Assembly (NCBI RefSeq): GCF_016920785.2
Contig: NW_024609880.1
Span: 47,144,296 to 47,208,295, forward strand
Direction: 5' to 3'
Length of the DNA: 64,000 nucleotides
DNA from: Ixodes scapularis
Lineage: Eukaryota > Arthropoda > Arachnida > Ixodida > Ixodidae
Position 1 is the stretch's first letter. Each line of letters opens with the position of its first letter. A program made the translations under genes and the position numbers. The notes beneath the pieces are model-generated. The model was not told the origin of the DNA. It ran no database searches and saw only the letters and a list, made by a program, of their open reading frames with translations. Shown here one piece after another: positions 9,490 to 21,896 of the stretch.

Positions 9490-12400
9490 GAAAAGTGGTG
9501 AACTGACGTAAGAGCCCCTCAAATTTGTTAGATAATTTTGTTTTTATACTAGGATTTCTTAAACTGGTTTAGCTGATAACAAAAGAAGGAACTGAGTGAG
9601 TCACTACCATGCTTACGAGACTGATCTCCTACTGTAATTTTTTTTTTTGTAGAAACATATATCTTTTACAAACCGAAGGCGTGCAGCTACCACGCGAACG
9701 ATACCCAAAAACGTTTAACGCCTTCCTCCTATTTAAATTACCTCAATTTATTTAGGTTCGAAGTATCAAAACAATATTTATGACACGGTTTTGAATCCGT
9801 ATACTATGGTACTTGTGTATGCCTATATATAAAAAGAAAGCAAGTGGCAAGTGGCTCTCAGACGAAGCGACGTTTCTCAGCCAGCCCGATGGACGCAAGA
9901 AACCGCTTTATCGACCATCTATTCGCGGCCAAAGCAGCAGTGTCTGCGCAGCACAGCACTTGCGGCCCCGAAACGGCTTTTAGAGGTCGTAAAAACGCGC
10001 AACATTCGCATTTTCACAGCCACTAAGCGCCGATATCGATACATACTAAACACATGAGAAGCTATATCTTTAAAGAAAAAGGAGCGTAAAAATAAAATTG
10101 AGGCGAGGTGCCACAGTTTTCGAGTAACGGGGACCCAAGGTTGGTGCCTGCCTGGCGATCTTGAGCTTATAAACAAAAGACGAAAAAAAATGCAGAAAAA
10201 CTTAGAATAGTAGGAGGCGTTGTGGACGTGAATGGCGCCATTCGTTCGTGTATATGGCGATACCCATATTGCCATTTTAAGTTTGTTCGTTCTGTTTGTG
10301 TAGGTTTCCTCTTAGCTGTCCCTCTTGCGATGTTCTTCACGCCGTCAATATTGCTTTGTTCCTGGCAGCGGGCGTTTCCCAGTAATGGCTCTGTAAAACG
10401 AGTGCACGAACAAATTATTTATTGTATGTTCTTTCTCTACATCGAATACTACTTGCATGAAATCTTGACGGCATGGTGAAAAATCGATGCCTGTCAAAGA
10501 CGGTCGCATATGAAAGCGGGGAGTTCGGTCAAGTCAGTATATACTGACAGCTCGGCAACGCGTCTTTTTTAACTATTATTTTTTGTTGGGTTTACATGGC
10601 CCATGATGTGTCCGTATCAATGGGGAACATAAATAACTACGGTGTCGAATCATCGCTTCGCGGTGAAGGTCTTATGTGCGAGAGGTGCGTATATTTTCAG
10701 GTGATCGTATACTTACTGGTGATCCTACGCTTGCAGTTGACCTTTTGTAGGTGATCCTTAACGATATGCTCGCAGAGTTTGTGGGACCGTCGAAGTGCCT
10801 AAAAAAACTTATTATTTTTTCACAACCCTCTTTATTAGTACTATCTTAATGTGGAAATTAGCTGCTTTTACTTGAAAATCTTGGTTAATTATTGAGGCAA
10901 AAAGGTTATTATTTTATTGAGCTTTTCATGACAATATACTTGTTTCCAAACATCACCAAGCTTGTTACACGCTTTTGCGCGTAGACTCGTCACACGGAGG
11001 AGGTAAAAACTCATTTCTTTTTATGTCACCACGAGAGTTCTGAGAAGGAGATTCATCGGGCTCCGGGTATCTGCATGCAGCTGAAAACATTCCTCGCACG
11101 TTTCGGCACAACGCGCGACCGTCTCGTATCCAAATGCACTTGCAACAACACAATGGCGGGTACTAAATCAAAGTCGCGAAGTAATACATTCTGAGCAGAA
11201 GAAGAACGTAAGAGAGATGGAGAAAGACATAAACAAAGCTGACAAATGCGGGTTACGCAGTTTTTTTGTAGTCGGATATAAACAAATATAAGTTCAGGAA
11301 AAAGAAGTGGATGTCACGCGGGATTGAGGCCACCGTACACGAAATGACGGACGAAGAGCGATGAGTGACGGTTCAGAATGAAAGATACAAGTTGGCCCTA
11401 GCGGAACAAAAAAAAAAAAAAAAAGAAAACCATGAAAGCCGAATACAATGTATATTTATTCGCCTAATGACACGTGCCCCTATGTCAGTTTATCCGCATC
11501 AAATACCACCTTTGATATATAGATATTTTTTTTTTTCCCAGAAAAATGTTGCTTAAAGCATATTGGCGGTCAGGAGAGAGGTGTCTTGTTAGAATGACAT
11601 ACCACGCACTAATCTCAGCGCTGCTAACCGGTTCCTTATAATTTGTAAAATTGCCGCCATCATGAATCTCTCTCTTACACGCCCAAGCCTATAGACTTCT
11701 GAACTCTGTTTCTTTTACGGCCCCTCAACCTGAAGTCCCTTCATACTTCTTTTTACAAGTAACGACAACCAATACGAATGACAAAGCACATTCCGCTGGA
11801 ACAAAATGGCGTCCTACACTTCAGTTTTCTACTGTGTGCCGCCATTCGCTTCCTAAAACCTGCACTGTCACGCAGTCGGCGCTTCAAACGATGTCGCTAC
11901 TTGTATACGAAGCTCTTATCTAGGAACTTTACCTCAACCATCCTTTATCATCTGTTAATTCCTCTTCACCTCTGTCTGTGCGAGTCTGACGTCTGACGTC
12001 CTGCTATAGAGCGGCTAGCAATACCATAGACTCCTTCAATCTTACAAGCCTGTCAAATCCCCGGCGGAGCTTTGGAGCGCCCGACCGCCGGAAAAAGGCG
12101 AAATGCAGCGCCGAACTGTTTCCCATATGGAAGCGTAGAGCCACTTCGGTGACCAGGGAGCCAGCGCCACGCGCCGGCCTGTGGCTTCTCCGCGAAACAC
12201 ATCTGCTTTTGGATTTTTGCCTTACCTCCGATACCATAGCCCACCGCAGGCGCGGTCAGCGCGGTGAGAAAAATAAACTTTCAGCCTTTCCAGTCTGGTG
12301 AAGAAGGAAGACCAGCGAAGCTGTACTATGGTGGAAATGAAGTAATGACCGGCCGCAAGTCGGCAATCCAGAGTGGAAAGGCTGGAAAGGTTGCCGCCAT

Positions 12401-13980
12401 CTATAAGCGACAACGGCAACCAGACGACCGGCGAGCCGGTTGTCTGGTTGCTGCCGTCGTTCATAGATGGCGGTAGCTGTCCAGAGTTTTGTGCCATCAT
12501 TTCTTTGCTGGCGGGCACGATACTGGGGAAACTAGCCCTCAACAACACCGTTGTAAAAGAGAAAGAGAGAGAAGCGATAAGAAGACTTGGAAGTAGGAAA
12601 CATCGAGGGCGGGGACGGAAAAAAGACTTCTTTCATAGAGCAACACATACAATGGCACAAAGTATAAAATAAAAAAAAGGCAAAGGTTTCGACGTTCTCG
12701 AAGAAGGAAAGGAAAAAATTGTTAAAAAGGAAAGAAAATTTACTATAAATATAAAAGCTTAAAAAGCGCTGGCGTCACGATGAGCTATCAGTAATCTAGT
12801 TATATCTGGTGCAAGGAATTCGACTTCTGTCATTGTCAGTGATAATGAAGGTGCAGAAATAATGTTGTTGACAGTCTCAAAGATAATGAGGCCACCGGCA
12901 CAGGGAGAAATGGGAGAGGGGTGGAATAGTGGAGGGTCGACGTAAAGTCCTTAACCGAAAGAAACAAAAAAGAAAAAGAAAAGAAAAAGGAGCGCGTTCG
13001 TGGTTACGGATTTTACCGCTGGGGCATTTTTTGGCGCTGCTTGACAGGCCACCACCCACCTGCCCGCACTCTCTTCCCTGATCTCCTTTCCCCAGAGGCC
13101 ACGTTCATTAGTGATTTGACAGGCTTCCTATAGAATAAGGGCGGCTATGGCAGTACGTACCAATACCCTCTTTTTCCTTAATTCAACCAGCCCGGTGCAT
13201 GCGCAGACGCTATCCCCACGCACGAATATAATTTGTACGCACACGCAGTGCCCACAGTGTGGTAGGCCAACGCGGGGTTGTTTATAAACAGCGCGTATGT
13301 GCATACCGCGGCCTAGTACATGAAAGCCGTGGGGAACGCCATGGCGGCGGTTTCCCGGATGAGAGACGAGGCCGCAATCCTCGAAGAGGGCTGTGCCTCC
13401 CTCGCCCTTTTGGGTGAAATTGCCGCTGGCCCACCTTTAGGAATGATCGTGAATGTTATTCATTTGCGAGCTAAGCCACACCGCCCTCCGTCGCATGAGC
13501 GCAGCCATCTTGGAATCATGTGACGCGGCCGCCATAAGGTGGCTCCAAATCGTCGCTCCTCTCTCCCTTCCGTGCCCTGGTGAAAGCGTTGTATTCGTGT
13601 TTTTCGTCGCGTTTTACCGCGCTTTTTTTGCCTTGCTTCGTGAGGTGTCGTCTGACACTTGTTTTTTACTACCTAACTGCGTGCCAGAATTATGTGCACA
13701 ATTTGTGCACTTCATTTTATAACAGGTTATGACTACTTGCACCGTCGGCGTACCGGATACGCGTGAGGAAAGGAATCAGCGTTAGCACTGGCGCACATTG
13801 AGTATGTAGATAACTCTAAAGCCGGGGTTCACACTTCTTATACACCTTTTTTTTACAAAAAAAAAAAACTTTTCATATTCTTTTTTATTATTCTGGGTTA
13901 AACCTGTTATACCTCGTGTGGTACAGGTTGGAAGAAGTATATTTTTCAATTTTGTGTTGACTCTCCACTTAGAATTCTGT
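9490..13980. other. Mostly unassigned 4.5 kb
   Basis: Visible items are a 16-bp perfect palindrome GTCAGTATATACTGAC at 10533-10548, three short GGTGATC repeats near 10700-10755, a hairpin at 12390-12474, and A/T runs. The short ORFs show no known domain. Confidence 0.4.
12390..12474. repeat. Imperfect ~42-bp hairpin
   Basis: TTGCCGCCATCTATAAGCGA through GACGACCGGC pairs with GCCGGTTGTC through TAGATGGCGG. The loop is nearly absent. Weaker similarity extends outward, so this may be the core of a decayed foldback element. Confidence 0.7.
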
Positions 13981-13981
13981 T

Positions 13982-14850
13982 TATACACCTCTGCAAGTGG
14001 GATCCCAGCTTTATCCTCGAACCGCGCGCCCGGGTGAGGCGGACCTACTCTCCAGCCAGGACGTTCGCTGCCTGTCGTACAATGTTGCCAAGCGTCTCTT
14101 GCGAAAGAGAAGGATATCTTTTAAGGAATTCAAGATAAGAAACAGAACAAACTTTCACTGTCTTTGAAAACGTTTTCAGCATGTGCTACGTGGCCATTTT
14201 CACCCCAGTTAAAACCAAAAGCAAAATATAAACGCTTTCAAACAATGCGAACGGGAGGGACGCCAGGAGCCGCATGGACATTGCATCGACGATGGCTGCA
14301 TGCGCTCGAGGCAGCGCTGACTAATAGAGTCTGCGATCGTTATTAAGTCTGCTCCAACCTTTAAACATGCTTCATCCTAGAATATTTGATGCCACGATTG
14401 CGCGTAAATACCTCACCCAGCGTTTTGAAACAGTAAGTACATCGCTAACGTGCACTAGCGCAACACCACCTAGACAGAAGGCCTCCGCATGGTTTCCTCT
14501 TCTTCTATGAAACGTCATCACAGTCGGATCGTGCTCGGTCGGCTATTGGACCCGAGTCCGACCTTCGACGCGCTGATTGGCCACGAGCCGCAGCCGAACA
14601 CTGACGCAGCACTCGTGCCCAATCTCTCGCCTCGATCGATCTGACTATGATGACGCATGTGGAGGCCTTCTGTCTAGGTGGTGTTGACTAACGTCGGCCG
14701 TCGGCGATGCAGCGGACACCGCCATATTGTCCTCGCCCACCTCCAATGACGTGCCCCTAGCCCACCACATGGCGGAAAATTTACGCGGCGCCAGCATCGC
14801 TCACAATGGCAGCGCACAGGAGCCTTTCTTGAAAACGTGTAAACATCATA
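13982..14850 (+). repeat. Dispersed repeat, copy A, split by a MITE
   Basis: The segment matches 34245-34875 in blocks: AAGTGGGATCCC, GAGGCGGACCTACTCTCCAG, ACAATGTTGCCAAGCGTCTC, AATGACGTGCCCCT, and GGCAGCGCACAGGAGCCTTT. Copy A carries a 226-bp insert that copy B lacks. It has no coding capacity I can defend and its class is unknown. Copy B is enclosed by inverted arms; here those arms are absent. Confidence 0.8.
14461..14686. mobile_element. 226-bp MITE with 30-bp inverted ends
   Basis: It opens CAACACCACCTAGACAGAAG and closes as the reverse complement, with one mismatch in the outer 30 bases. Flanks ACTAGCG (14454-14460) and ACTAACG (14687-14693) look like an aged 7-bp duplication. The unsplit copy near 34725 supports the insertion. 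It is non-coding. Confidence 0.85.
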
Positions 14851-14974
14851 CAAAGGATAGTATGCATACAGATTCGAACGCGAGTCACCTCGAGATCCGT
14901 ATTTCGAATGTTGCATGTCACTGAGTTCAAGGAAAAACGTGAAAGACGTTTATAAATCTCTGTAATGCGAGACC

Positions 14975-15494
14975 AGAGCGCAGCTCTTGAGGAGGAAAAT
15001 GAGGGAAGGGTATGCCCCTCCTCCTCCTCTGCACCCTCCCCCTCCTCTCCTCCCTCTCTTCTCCCCTCTTCCTTCTCACCCCCTCCTCTCCTCCTCATCC
15101 TCCTCCTTTCCTTCATCTCTCCTCCTGCCGCTGAATTTGTTCAGGGGTGACGTGACACGGAGTCGTGACGTCATTTGCCCCGCTAAATTTAGCAGGGAAA
15201 CTGAATTGGTGCTGAGGTCACGTTACGTCAATCTCTCTGCTAAATGTAGCGGAAAAACTTAACCCTCACTAAATTTAGCGGGGAAAGCTTTCAGCTAAAT
15301 TTAGCGGAAAAATGTCCCCGCAATATTTAGCGGTAAAATCTCCAGCTATATTTAGAGGGGAAATTTCTTCGCTAGCTTTAGTGGGAAACTTAACCCGCTA
15401 TATTTAGAGAAACAATTTCCCCACTAAAGTTAGCGGGGAAACTTTGACGTCCCATAATGCAACGCGCGCGGTTACGCCGACGCCGACGGCGACA
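14975..15494. mobile_element. Relative of the GAGCGCAGCTC element with a TTAGCGG array
   Basis: The left end, AGAGCGCAGCTCTTGAGGAG, matches the terminus of the element at 24868-25540 and is followed by a CTCCTC-rich stretch. From about 15178 to 15440 there are roughly eight units built on CTAAATTTAGCGGGGAAA, about 30 bases apart. The right edge has GACGCCGACGGCGAC, like the GTCGCCGTCGGCGTC block at 24905. The exact right end is not defined. Confidence 0.55.
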
Positions 15495-16360
15495 GTACGC
15501 AATACCATTATGTGACGCCGAACTGAAGTAATCTGCATGGAAATCACTCGAGATCAGCATTGTCGATGTCGGATTTACTTTCGATGCCGCTGAAAGCAAA
15601 AAGCGTACCCGTTCAAACAAATAAAGAACTGCCTACAGAAATCCATGAAGTGGTCCCTGGCATTTGACTTCAGCCAAGCTTGCTGGAGGTCACTTCTTTT
15701 GCGCCATTTAATTTTATTCCGCAATTTATACGGAGGGCAGTCGTCATGCATCGATTGACGGGCTTTTCCCTTATCTCATATTTTCAATACGTTGTAAGGA
15801 AATGGCCGCATAACAAATAGTTTCATGAAATGCTGCTAATAAATATCTCAGCAGGGTTGATAGATTTTCTACTCGGCCTAGGAAAGACCGTCAAAACATC
15901 TCTCCAGCACTTTATTCCTTAAAGAAACGGATGGAGACAATATCGCTTCTTTTTTGCGTTTCATGCGTCATTACAGGGGAGTTCCCGGTAGGCAATTTTC
16001 ACAAAGCGTTGTAGTCCACGGAAACCGAACAGTGAGCACTAAACTTGCGAGTTCATCTGTTTTGTGCAATTCAGCACATTGTTAGCCAGGCTGTCGACCT
16101 GCTTTTTGACTGCCTCCATGCATTAGTCTCTTCATTAGTTTATTTTTATGGAAACTATAATTAGCGGGTACGTCCAGTACGCCCGTAGACATCGCTAACC
16201 CTCCCCCGCATCATTTCAGTCGTTTCGCCGCCGAACCTGGCTGAAAAAGGAACATGATCAGATGAAGGTGTTCGTTAAAACGTCCACATTTTAGGCTCGC
16301 AACTACGTCGTTGTTCGCAAGGGGGCTTATCACCACTGCATCATTGGTTCTGTACGACAA
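15495..16360. other. Unassigned stretch
   Basis: AT-rich, with no recognised repeat, gene or RNA. Confidence 0.4.
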
Positions 16361-16371
16361 AGAATACATTT

Positions 16372-17222
16372 TAGGGTTGTGCGAATATTCGAACTTTCGA
16401 ATAGTGGTTTGGAATAATGCGCTATTGGATATTGGCTTCGAGAATAACTCCACTATTTGCATTTTTCGAAGTGTTGATTGCGGCGGGTTAGCCCCGTTGA
16501 GTGCGCTTCTTACCAATCACCGGTGCGGTGCAGAAAAGCCATACCCGCGGAGGCGAGCTCTGCGGGTGCTGGTTTTCTGCATTACACCGGTGCTCTGTAA
16601 GAAGCGCACTCAACGGGTGACCCGCCGCGCTAAACACTTGGAAAACTATGAATATCGCACTTACGTGCTTGGAAGAAAAGCATACATTCAACGCGGGATG
16701 ATGCACGCGTGCCGGCTGTATGTGAAAATATCTGGAAACTTTGTGAATGTGCATATCTACATTTTTGTTTAAGTTTCAAAATTAAACTGACTGTTAAGCA
16801 AAGGTATATGTTAGGCAGAGATGCACTTACAACCTGTGTTCAAAATGCATGATTATTTCTCTTTTAGCTCCAGATTAAAGAAAGAATATTTCATGTAGCA
16901 AGATTTATAAATTCACTCAATTGGTTATAGTTGGCCATCTCTAAAAGATTCATTTTATGTCAAATCCTTGGTTTACTTGTCATCTTAATACATCAGACCT
17001 TCTGAGCTCACAGTTCATAAATATAGATAGATTAAACTTAGCTTATAAATGAACAAGTGGAATAACCTTCACGAGTTTAGTTGGGTATTCGTCTAAGCAC
17101 GTTGCAACGGTAGTGAAAAGCGTGGAAAAACTATCCGATATTCGAATCGAAAGAATTCGGCCAAAACCACTATTCGCTTCGAATTCGCTCCAAACTCAAA
17201 ATCCACTGTTCGCACAGGACTA
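16372..17222. mobile_element. 851-bp hAT-type element with 8-bp duplication
   Basis: The left end TAGGGTTGTGCGAATA and right end (reverse complement TAGTCCTGTGCGAACA) are inverted. ATACATTT occurs exactly on both sides (16364-16371 and 17223-17230). An 8-bp duplication with TAGGG-type ends points to the hAT superfamily. The subterminal regions share AATAGTGGTTTTGG in inverted orientation. A 75-bp hairpin sits inside at about 16478-16633. No transposase remains. Confidence 0.88.
16478..16633. repeat. Long hairpin inside the hAT element
   Basis: GCGGCGGGTTAGCCCCGTTG with GAGTGCGCTTCTTAC pairs with GTAAGAAGCGCACTCAACGG and GGTGACCCGCCGCGC. The arms are about 70 bp with a short GC-rich loop. It may be a separate foldback element nested in the hAT copy. 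Confidence 0.8.
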
Positions 17223-17443
17223 ATACATTTATACCATAAAACTATGCGAAAACGACATGACACACCAACGGAACCACGAGCCCGCTGATATCAAAACCAA
17301 CCAAATTGAAGCCACCTTATGGCGCCGCGTGTATCAGCGACCCCGTCCACCCGTCAGGTAACTACTGAGATGAAAAGGCGCGTATTTCTGTTGTTTTATG
17401 GTATTAAACTGCCCGCCCCCTATGTAATTCCCTAACTGGGCCT

Positions 17444-17734
17444 TTAAGCTGGAATATATGAATAAGTGAATGAAGGAATATAAGCCGGCCCCCAAACCCC
17501 AAGAAGGGGAGGGGGAAGCGGAGGAGGGGGGGGGGGGGGGGGGGTGAGGAGAGGAGCCGGAGGGACTCTCCCTGAAGGAGGCTCTGGTTCTCGGAGCCTC
17601 AACTTTTTTTTTTTTGAGCTTCCCTCCTTCCTACGAATCTTCCCAGCGCGGTAGCGTGGGCCCCTCCAGGTGAATCTGTCTAGTATAGCAGCGGCAACCC
17701 TTTTAGTTTTCTTTCTTCGTTGGTCGACGAGCAA
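17444..17734. repeat. Low-complexity G-rich block with poly(G) run of 19
   Basis: The run at 17526-17544 lies in a purine-rich stretch. The Pro-rich ORF on the minus strand is explained by this composition and is not counted as a gene. Confidence 0.7.
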
Positions 17735-18061
17735 AAAGTGCTGGCGTATCCGTCAATAAACATGTCGTTCTACAGAACCACGTTTCAACGTCATACATTG
17801 TTAACAACGTTAGAAATGACTCTGCGCAACCTGGGAGTAATTTCTGGAATCACGTGTGAGTTCTCCACATCAACCTGTATTCTACGGTTATACTTCTCAC
17901 TAATCCGGTCAAAATTGGAGTTTTTCATGGAATTGTATTAATTTTTACGAGCCAAGAGATGATTGAAAAAGTGCAGAAGCGTTTTTTTTTCAATTGTTTG
18001 TAATAGTTACATTGGTCGTACTGTTTATTATTTTTATGCGAGACTGTTGGATTGATGCAAA

Positions 18062-18405
18062 AGCCCTACTATGAGTTCTAGACGGCGTGAGCGCGATCTC
18101 GTTTTCCTGTATAAATGTGTTCACGGATCAATTGATTGCCCAGATCTCACATCTGCTATTAATATTCACCTTCCCAGACGAGTTTTGCGGGTTTCTCTGA
18201 CTTTTATGTTCATCACATCATCCCAACCAGCCCCATGACTAGTATTCAACACTTCTACAGTACCCTCAGTAAAGCAGATATTGGTGTTTTTAATCCGAAT
18301 TTCGTAGCTTTTAAGTCTTTTGTAACTAACCTTTGAATATTTTGTTGTGCATCATTATCAATGCGTCAAGCTGTTCATGAACACAGAACATAAATGAATG
18401 AATGA
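18062..18405 (+). pseudogene. LINE ORF2 C-terminal fragment, CR1/Jockey-like
   Basis: The plus-strand frames read RRRERDLVFLYKCVHG, then DCPDL with INIHLPRR, and after a frameshift SKADIGVFNPNFVAFKSFVT with NL-stop. This is the same C-terminal layout as the fragment at 18582-18971: an RR-R-DL motif, then a DC-LL motif, P-R, and D-F ending in VTNL. A GAATGAATGAATG-type tail follows at about 18392. The copy is 5'-truncated, frameshifted and non-functional. No target duplication was identified. Confidence 0.75.
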
Positions 18406-18439
18406 AAAATCTGGTCCATATCGGATATGCGGAGACCGT

Positions 18440-18985
18440 TTCCTAGAACTCTCTATTAGATAATAACAATAATAATAAATATTTATTTCAAGTGCCCAAA
18501 AATAACTAACAGGTATTTTCTTTGGTACACATAATAAATGAGGAATTAAAATAACAGAGACATGGCAAAAATACACAAACGTTACAAATTGGTAACAAGT
18601 ACTTTCACTTTCGTCGCGAACACCCGAGAGTCGCTAAATATATCCACTTCAGCATTGTTGATGCGGTTAAAAAGCAGTTGGCAGCGTGATAAAAGGGAGA
18701 GATCACAGACAGTATTAATGAAAAAAGTACAATGATTTCTAGTGGGTCGGGAGGGAACATGTAAATTAACATCACTTAAAAGCGAGCCACAATCAGATAC
18801 ACCGTTTACTAACTTATGAAAAAAGACTAAGTCACGTTCCGCTCTTCTATCGGACAAGTTTATCAACGAAACTTTCCTAAGAAGAAATTGATAATCAAAA
18901 TAGAAGCGACGATGAGAGTATCGATCATACACAATGCGTATTAACCTCTTCTCTACATTTTCAATGTTCAATGCCTGAGTTTTAT
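18440..18985 (-). pseudogene. LINE ORF2 C-terminal fragment, CR1/Jockey-like (opposite strand)
   Basis: An open frame at 18582-18971 on the minus strand carries ENVEKRLIRIVYDRY, SDRRAERDLVFFHKLVNGV, CGSLL, and VPSRPTRNH and ends VTNL. This is the region after the reverse transcriptase in CR1/Jockey-type LINEs. A 3' UTR ending in an ATTATTATT-type tail runs to about 18465. The frame is intact for its length, but the element is 5'-truncated and cannot encode a working protein. It lies tail to tail with its relative at 18062-18405. Confidence 0.8.
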
Positions 18986-19000
18986 TTAACCTGAGATGAT

Positions 19001-19163
19001 TTTAGGGAACCGTTTTTGCAAATCGCACACGGTACGATGGGCCCTCCGGTACGAACTGCGCATGTGCTATCGCAGGAGACTCGCGCATGCGCAGTGCGTA
19101 GCAGAGGGCTTATCGTGCAGTGTCGGATGCGCAAAATCCGTTCTCTGAAATTCTCTAATGACT
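19001..19163. mobile_element. Foldback repeat, ~70-bp arms
   Basis: TTTAGGGAACCGTTTTTGCA at the left pairs imperfectly with GCGCAAAATCCGTTCTCTGA at the right. The core shares GAACTGCGCATGTGC with GCGCATGCGCAGTGC. It is non-coding and MITE-like; no clean duplication was seen. Confidence 0.6.
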
Positions 19164-19975
19164 ATGGTCGACAACGCCCTGCAACTACCTACCAAAGACG
19201 ACCGAGATTACCATGCTAAGCAGATCATTGTCGGTTAGAATTTCACATAGAAAGCAAAGCATAAACGAATAAAAATATTTATCTCCTAGCTGTATATTTT
19301 TCCGCCTGCGAAATCAACCGAACCTGTACTGGCGTACGTTGCAGCTCTTCCATTGCATGATTAAAGTCTCGTAAATGTTACTGGCGTCCAGATGACGCGG
19401 GCATCTTAAAACCGAGGCTTTTCTGCAGGGTCGATTGGAAACGACGAAGTCCGTAGATCGTGCTTGAAATAAAAATGCGCCAGATCCTTGAAAGTACCTT
19501 TAACATTCAGAGTACTTCAGATAGAGCAACAAAAGCGACCCTTCTTTTTCTCGGTGAACTCAGAATTACTAACTCGGTGAACACCTTATGATACCACCCT
19601 CATTTTTTTTATGATTTAAAAACGTACTTTTGTTTTTCCGGTACACCGTGTAGTATGTATAATATCCAACTCTAAAAGAATTTTCAGGTTTACATCTCAA
19701 TGAATTTCATCTGAATAAAAAAAACTGTGTCTGAGGTTCCCCGTAATTTGACGTTCGAAAACAATGCCGGCCCGGTCCACGTAGTCAGGACGACACTAAT
19801 GCAGTTAGCCCTACAGCCCTCACTTCCATTATTCTTGCACGGCTCGGAATGGTTCAGATATAAGCTGGGCGTGTAACATAACTCAACTTCATGTTGCCTT
19901 AATTAACGTAGGTGGTACGTTTTGGGTACTTCGACACACACCCGTATTTTCAATACTATACTGAAAACCGTCACT
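19164..19975. other. Unassigned stretch
   Basis: No recognised gene, RNA or repeat. Confidence 0.4.
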
Positions 19976-19977
19976 GG

Positions 19978-20165
19978 ACGGCTCCGTGACCGAGTGCGGC
20001 AACGAACGGAAGCTCAGAATGCGTGGAGCATAAACTTACTCTGCACAAACCAGGAATCCTGGGCTCAATCCCCATCCCTGTCCGTTTCGTTTTTTGTGTG
20101 TGTTTCGTACAGGGGTACGGTTGTGTGTCGCTGTTTCATGACTCGCGTTAAAGAATACAGGCTAG
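19978..20165 (+). mobile_element. tRNA-derived SINE, diverged copy
   Basis: An A-box-like GTGACCGAGTGCGG (19986-19999) is followed by B-box-like GGGCTCAATCCCC (20061-20073), then CCCTGTCCGTTTCG. The order matches the SINE at 35150-35435 read on the minus strand. It is more diverged than the other two copies. Confidence 0.7.
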
Positions 20166-21315
20166 CAGTAGTACCGTGCTGGTTATATTCTGGTCCACAG
20201 GGGAGACATAAAACACAAATTGGAGATTAATCATTTTCCGCCGTCTAAACAAACAAACAACTACTTTTAATTATTTTACGTTGTCCTTGCAATCGGTTCG
20301 TGTAACCAGGTGGAATTTACCAGGCGGCACAGCGATTACGTTGAGCAAAGTTACCTATTTGCCAGTATCTGGTGGCTTACACCAACTCGGTGTCGAATAC
20401 TGAGTACTAAACCAAAGGTGCGAGGTAAATACAAGAAATGGTTTCTGCAAGCAGATGTGGGAAATCCTTTTCACGCTTTGAAAGAGCGGATTTTACACGA
20501 ACGAGCGGCATATAGCACTACCCACCAAAGGACTAAAGACCGTCTACGAAAATGCAATCTGTGCAGATAGCATTTTCGTGGACCTCGTTTTGTCAACCTC
20601 ATTATTCGCTACGTTTCTGGTGTAGACCGCTATGATTGACTAGATTTCTGCTGTGCTGGGAAGATGACGCGTGGGCTTTGTTAATAAACCACTGTGTTTA
20701 TTATTTGAGCAAATAGAATAATAGTCCGCAAATTGTGGGCTCATCGACCGGGGTGCGTACTCGGAAAAGCTTGTAGAGTAATTGAACGAGCAATTCACGC
20801 CACTCTGATTGGCGCGTTGTGGAGAACGTCACGTCGTTTGGTGTACGGGGGAGAGCGAGGCTTGGGTAAACGCACCTCAGTGATTGACACGCTACTGTTT
20901 ATCCGACTTCCACATCTGCTTAGCTAATAAGAACTAAGAAAATCTTAGAGGAGGCTAAAAGCTAGCACGCGAGTAATTAAGGTGTGTTTATCTAAACTCC
21001 GCTTCCCCCCCCCCCCCCCTCCCCCCTCCCTTTTCTCTCACCCGTAAACCTGACGACGTCGCGCACGTGGAAACGCGGCCATCGGTGTGCCAAAACTGGC
21101 CTGTTCACTTTGTTCACAAGGCTTTCCGATTATGCTGCAGGGATTTGAGCCCGCCAACTGGGAATCCTTTGGCCCGGCGCTTCACCTAATCGGAACCTCA
21201 GCGGCACCTTCAACGCGCTACACTCACTGCAAGCTTAATATGTTTTAGTGTCTTACTTCTTAATTAGTTGTTCCTCTCTCTTATTGGCTGGTGTATTTAA
21301 TTACCTATCTATTTG
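20166..21315. other. Unassigned stretch with poly(C) of 15
   Basis: No gene recognised. The poly(C) run is at 21005-21019. Confidence 0.4.
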
Positions 21316-21317
21316 CA

Positions 21318-21720
21318 GACCCTCAGGGCCTCCCGCCTTATAGAGGAGAATGGGAACAACAAAGATAACAATAAAAACAAAAGACAGTAATCTTACACAT
21401 CATTAATGGCGGCTCAAAACAATAAAGGGTGTCAATAGCGGTTTTAAACAATTCATCGCTAACAATGAATTTAATAAAATCACGATGGTGGTTCCATTCT
21501 AAAGGCGTTTTGGGGACGAATGAATGGTAAAATACGTTAGTCTTAATAAAAAAACAGTTAGGGAGCAGGCGAGCTGGTGTAAGTTTACCATTTTTGGGTT
21601 GTAAAAGAGACAGTGAAAATTAGGTCGATCGGCAACTGCATAAGCCAGGCGTCTATGCTTTTTAGTGATAGGGCGAAAGCTTTTCTGCGAATACGATTTG
21701 AACAGGTCCTGTGTTTTTCG
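21318..21720. repeat. Probable non-coding dispersed repeat
   Basis: The block begins with CAGACCCTCAGGGCCTCCCG and contains several A-rich motifs and GGTTCCATTCTAAAGGCGTT. It looks like a retroelement UTR or a non-coding dispersed repeat, but there is no second copy in the window to prove it. Confidence 0.3.
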
Positions 21721-21896
21721 TTGTCATGTTCGTGTCCGGGTGTATCCGTACGTAAATAAAAAAAAATAAAAAAAAAGGTGTTACAGGTTGATGGGTTCGT
21801 ACTGCAGTCGGTTCCGTGTAGTTCGTTTGTTCGTTTGTAGCTGCGAGGTCGAGAATGTCCCCTTCGGCCGATGTTTCGTTGTGTGTTTACCGTTTG

